DNA of 8,235 nt from Bacillota bacterium (GTDB taxonomy: Bacteria > Bacillota_A > Clostridia > Peptostreptococcales > Anaerovoracaceae), in assembly GCA_017457585.1 (NCBI GenBank), contig JAFTHD010000079.1, positions 1 to 8,235 on the forward strand, in the 5' to 3' direction. Positions 6,317 to 8,235 of this stretch are shown here, piece after piece; within the stretch, counting starts at the first letter, position 1, and each line of letters starts with the position of its first letter. The translations under genes and the position numbers were made by a program. The notes beneath the pieces are model-generated. The model saw only the letters and a list, made by a program, of their open reading frames with translations. It was not told the DNA's origin and did no database searches.

Positions 6317-6505
6317 TTAAGCATTGCGCGTGCTCTTCTGCAGATCAGTTGCTTCCTTAACCTGCAGCGATGCGGTAACCTTGTCGTTATATAGCTTCGT
6401 TCCTACCTGACTAAAACCCATCTTTGCATGAAATGCCATGCTCGGAGCATTGTATACCGGCTATCATTTCAATTGCTTCAAGAAAAGCGCCTTGCGTAAA
6501 TATTC
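6317..6505 (-). pseudogene. Decayed GNAT acetyltransferase C-terminal remnant
   Basis: On the minus strand, the frame ending at TAA (6317-6319) reads VYNAPSMAFHAKMGFSQVG then a short Lys-rich tail. The N-A-P-S-x-A-F-H-x-K-M-G-F pattern is the acetyl-CoA-binding and final strand region of GNAT N-acetyltransferases (Acetyltransf_1). In that frame TAG and TGA stops at 6461-6466 block the upstream part. A second frame just upstream (6456-6503) reads TQGAFLEAIEMIAG, which resembles the preceding GNAT helix, so a deletion plus frameshift is likely. No start codon or ribosome site is left. The N-terminal two thirds of the gene are gone. Confidence 0.6.
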
Positions 6506-6551
6506 ATATTAACCCCATCAATTTCCTTGCTTCTTTTGCGTGCTTGCAGCC

Positions 6552-6580
6552 TTGAACAAAAGGTCTGAATGTGGTATTGT
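6552..6580 (+). promoter_or_regulatory. Promoter for guaA
   Basis: TTGAAC (6552-6557), 17-bp spacer, TATTGT (6575-6580) with a TGG extension directly before the -10. The start site would be near 6587, giving a leader of about 50 nt, too short for a purine riboswitch. Confidence 0.55.
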
Positions 6581-6638
6581 TTTGTCATGCTGAAATGTAT
6601 ATGTTTTAACGGTTAATTCAATAAATAGGGAGGATATT

Positions 6639-7628
6639 ATGGCAGAAATCAGACGCCCTGACGATATGGTCAGAATCACGACACCGGAACTTGCAGAAGC
6701 TTTCATTCAGGAGCAAATCGAACTTGCTCGTCAGCAGATAGGCGACAAAAAAGTTCTGCTCGCGCTTTCGGGCGGCGTGGATTCTTCGGTAGTTGCAGCG
6801 CTTCTCATCAAGGCAGTTGGACAGCAGCTCGTATGCGTTCATGTTAACCACGGACTTCTTCGCAAAGGTGAGCCGGAGCAGGTTATCGAGGTCTTCAGAA
6901 ATCAGATGAATGCAAACCTGATCTACGTTGATGCAGTTGACAGATTCCTCGACAAACTGGCAGGCATTTCGGATCCTGAAGAAAAGCGTCACATAATCGG
7001 AGAAGAGTTCATCGACGTTTTTGCAGATGAAGCGAGAAAGCTTGAGGGTGTTGATTTCCTGGCGCAGGGTACGATCTGGCCTGATATTCTTGAAAGCGAA
7101 GACGGCATTAAGGCACACCATAATGCCGGTGGACTTCCTGAAGATATTGCAGAAAGATTTGAACTGGTTGAGCCCGTTCGCATTCTCTTTAAGGACGAGG
7201 TAAGGGTTGTAGGCAGAGCCCTCGGACTCCCTGCAGATATGGTTGATCGCCAGCCGTTCCCGGGTCCGGGTCTTGGCGTAAGATGTCCTGGCGCAATAAC
7301 GAGAGACAGACTGGAAGCAGTTCGTGAGTCCGATGCAATCCTTCGTGAGGAGTTTGCAAAGGCCGGTCTCGAGGGCAAAGTATGGCAGTACTTCACAGTT
7401 GTTCCTGACTTCAAGAGCACGGGAGTTACCGATGGCAAGAGAACATTTGCATGGCCATGCATCATTCGCGCAATAAACACTACCGACGTTATGCAGGTGA
7501 CTGTAGAACATCTGGAGCCTGCGCTCATCGACCATCTGGCAGAGAGAATCACTTCAGAAGTTGAGGGGATTAATAGAGTCCTCTACGACTTCACACCGAA
7601 GCCTCCTGCAACGGTTGAGTACGAATAG
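6639..7628 (+). CDS. guaA: GMP synthase ATP-pyrophosphatase/dimerisation subunit (GuaA without glutaminase domain)
   Basis: 329 residues. ATG at 6639 follows GGGAGG (6628-6633) by 5 nt. The protein catalyses the ATP-dependent amination of XMP to GMP in the cytosol. The adenylation (N-type ATP-PPase) domain has LALSGGVDSSVV (41-52), HVNHGLLRKGE (68-78), LAQGTIWPD (141-149), IKAHHNAGGLP (157-167) and FKDEVR (184-189). The C-terminal dimerisation domain has QPFPGPGLGVR (205-215) and ends YDFTPKPPATVEYE. Typical bacterial GuaA is about 510-525 residues with an N-terminal class I glutamine amidotransferase domain, which is completely absent here. The strong ribosome site and no GATase-like frame upstream show this is not a truncation artefact. 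Split GuaAa/GuaAb arrangements are standard in archaea and occur in some bacteria. The glutaminase partner is not in the window, so the enzyme may use a separate subunit or free ammonia. Confidence 0.93.
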   Translation: MAEIRRPDDMVRITTPELAEAFIQEQIELARQQIGDKKVLLALSGGVDSSVVAALLIKAVGQQLVCVHVNHGLLRKGEPEQVIEVFRNQMNANLIYVDAVDRFLDKLAGISDPEEKRHIIGEEFIDVFADEARKLEGVDFLAQGTIWPDILESEDGIKAHHNAGGLPEDIAERFELVEPVRILFKDEVRVVGRALGLPADMVDRQPFPGPGLGVRCPGAITRDRLEAVRESDAILREEFAKAGLEGKVWQYFTVVPDFKSTGVTDGKRTFAWPCIIRAINTTDVMQVTVEHLEPALIDHLAERITSEVEGINRVLYDFTPKPPATVEYE

Positions 7629-7649
7629 GATTTTCCGGCTTGTCATCGC

Positions 7650-7680
7650 CCTGAAAGCCTTGGAATTACTGGCTTTCAGG
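7650..7680. repeat. Perfect 10-bp inverted repeat after guaA
   Basis: CCTGAAAGCC (7650-7659) and GGCTTTCAGG (7671-7680) are exact reverse complements around 11 nt (TTGGAATTACT). No T run follows on the plus strand, so it is a poor terminator for guaA. It could be an RNA hairpin, a protein-binding site or a recombinase core-type site. It lies 21 bp past the guaA stop. Confidence 0.65.
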
Positions 7681-7697
7681 AAACAGGCACTGCCCGG

Positions 7698-7717
7698 TGC
7701 TACTAATTTGCTACTAA
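7698..7717 (+). repeat. Tandem 9-bp direct repeat phased by one helical turn
   Basis: TGCTACTAA occurs at 7698-7706 and again at 7709-7717. The 11-bp spacing puts both copies on the same face of the helix, as seen for arm-type integrase or repressor sites. Confidence 0.5.
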
Positions 7718-7731
7718 AATATTGAAGCTTC

Positions 7732-7778
7732 AAGAAGCGGCTAAGCCCTTGGAATTCCAGTGTGTATGCCGCTTTTTT
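7732..7778 (+). terminator. Intrinsic terminator downstream of guaA
   Basis: AAGAAGCGGC (7732-7741) pairs with GCCGCTTTTT (7768-7777), with one G-U pair, and the right arm merges into a six-T run (7773-7778). The 26-nt loop holds the palindrome GGAATTCC. The sequence CCTTGGAATT in the loop also occurs in the hairpin at 7650-7680. Confidence 0.65.
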
Positions 7779-7830
7779 GATGTTTTGATTCATAATGCCA
7801 CGGTAGCACGTCCAGCACGAATTCGCACCT

Positions 7831-7859
7831 TTGCCCGCCCGAAATCAGCCTGTTATTAT
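7831..7859 (+). promoter_or_regulatory. Promoter for the 46-codon ORF
   Basis: TTGCCC (7831-7836), 17-bp spacer, TATTAT (7854-7859) with a TGT extended -10. The start near 7866 gives a leader of about 50 nt. Between 7779 and 7830 there is only a short AGCACG direct repeat (9-bp period). Confidence 0.5.
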
Positions 7860-7918
7860 GATGACAGAAGAAACATCAGAGCAGTAGAGATAGAACGAAA
7901 GAGTGGTGGAGGTGCGTG

Positions 7919-8059
7919 ATGATGGGAAAGGTAAAGATCAAATTCACCGACGATGAGATCAGAATCATCGTCAGAAGTCTGGTGGATCTCGGAAACGAAC
8001 TTATCCGTGAAGGGAGATATACGGACGCTGTGGACGAGCTGCTGCTGAAGTTCATGTAG
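7919..8059 (+). CDS. Small 46-residue protein, unknown function, accessory-element-like
   Basis: Two adjacent ATGs (7919 and 7922) follow GGAGG (7908-7912) by 6 and 9 nt; the second would give 45 residues. The protein is a basic start (GKVKIKF) followed by an amphipathic helix region (TDDEIRIIVRSLVDLGNELI) and REGRYTDAVDELLLKFM. No cysteine, signal peptide or membrane segment is present. It has its own promoter and terminator. Short proteins with a GRYTDAVDELL-like end are, as I recall them, found in clostridial conjugative elements and phages, but I cannot name a family or function. Confidence 0.65.
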   Translation: MMGKVKIKFTDDEIRIIVRSLVDLGNELIREGRYTDAVDELLLKFM

Positions 8060-8108
8060 GCTCCGGCAGCCTTAATTCCGGAAAACAAAAGAATAAGAGA
8101 AAGCAGAG

Positions 8109-8147
8109 CCGTTTGCATCATTATCACAGAAGGTGCAGGCGGTTTTT
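8109..8147 (+). terminator. Intrinsic terminator after the 46-codon ORF
   Basis: CCGTTTGCATC (8109-8119) pairs with GGTGCAGGCGG (8132-8142), with three G-U pairs, around a 12-nt loop, then TTTTT (8143-8147). Confidence 0.7.
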
Positions 8148-8199
8148 GTATTTCTGCCTTCTGCCTGATACATTTTCCGTTCACTAAGGAGCGGAGAAG

Positions 8200-8235
8200 G
8201 TGTTTATCAGCTATTGCGGCAGAAAGGAAGAGATA
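8200..8235 (+). CDS. Possible start of a further gene, cut by the window edge
   Basis: AAGGAG (8186-8191) lies 8 nt before a GTG at 8200, and the frame stays open for its 12 visible codons (FISYCGRKEEI after the start). Too little is present to assign a family. It follows a terminator, so it would need its own promoter, which I do not see clearly. Confidence 0.3.
   Translation, partial: MFISYCGRKEEI

Noticed and set aside
6587..6638. Purine (guanine/PRPP) riboswitch before guaA
   Set aside because: The leader from the predicted promoter is about 50 nt, with no aptamer-like helices.
6618..7535. 305-codon open frame on the minus strand opposite guaA
   Set aside because: It is antisense to a clear GuaA, has no family motif, and its length reflects codon bias of guaA.
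7876..8184. 102-codon minus-strand open frame over the small cassette
   Set aside because: It is antisense to the 46-codon ORF, which has promoter, ribosome site and terminator, and it reads low-complexity Ser-rich sequence.

Overview
The window looks like chromosome from a member of the Bacillota, most likely class Clostridia. The supporting signs are strong GGAGG-type ribosome binding sites, extended -10 promoters, GTG starts, a YjgR-type HerA-like ATPase, an XRE-TM-anti-sigma-like regulator and very small ORFs with strong translation signals. The family or genus cannot be fixed from this sequence alone. No rRNA, tRNA, CRISPR array, transposase or integrase is visible.

Left part (1-2350): an ORF open at the left edge joins the N-terminal ParB nuclease-like domain of a mobile-element ParB protein, in frame, to the C-terminal ATP-binding half of a PfkB sugar kinase. 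Base composition and codon use change sharply at the join near position 470. A GatZ/KbaZ-family tagatose-bisphosphate aldolase subunit follows 15 bp later, and the unit ends at an intrinsic terminator. The likely ancestral arrangement was a sugar kinase-gatZ operon for a tagatose-type pathway, later cut by a recombination or deletion involving a mobile element, or by a chimeric assembly.

Middle (2350-6050): a DUF853/YjgR HerA-like ATPase gene stands alone with its own promoter. It converges on a minus-strand gene for a membrane-tethered XRE regulator carrying a probable anti-sigma-factor-like extracytoplasmic domain; both share one long bidirectional terminator hairpin. The regulator has a leader of about 200 nt with an extended -10 promoter, a nested hairpin and a possible 29-codon upstream ORF. 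Divergent from it is a 34-codon acidic, tyrosine-rich small ORF with a near-ideal ribosome binding site.

Right part (6051-8235): an AT-rich gap with inverted repeats and a decayed GNAT acetyltransferase remnant leads to guaA. This is the ATP-pyrophosphatase and dimerisation part of GMP synthase without the glutaminase domain. Beyond guaA lie a perfect 10-bp inverted repeat, a tandem 9-bp repeat phased by 11 bp, a terminator, a promoter, a 46-codon ORF with its own terminator, and the possible start of another gene at the edge. This block resembles the edge of an integrated element, and guaA is a known island insertion site, but no integrase or second att copy is in view.
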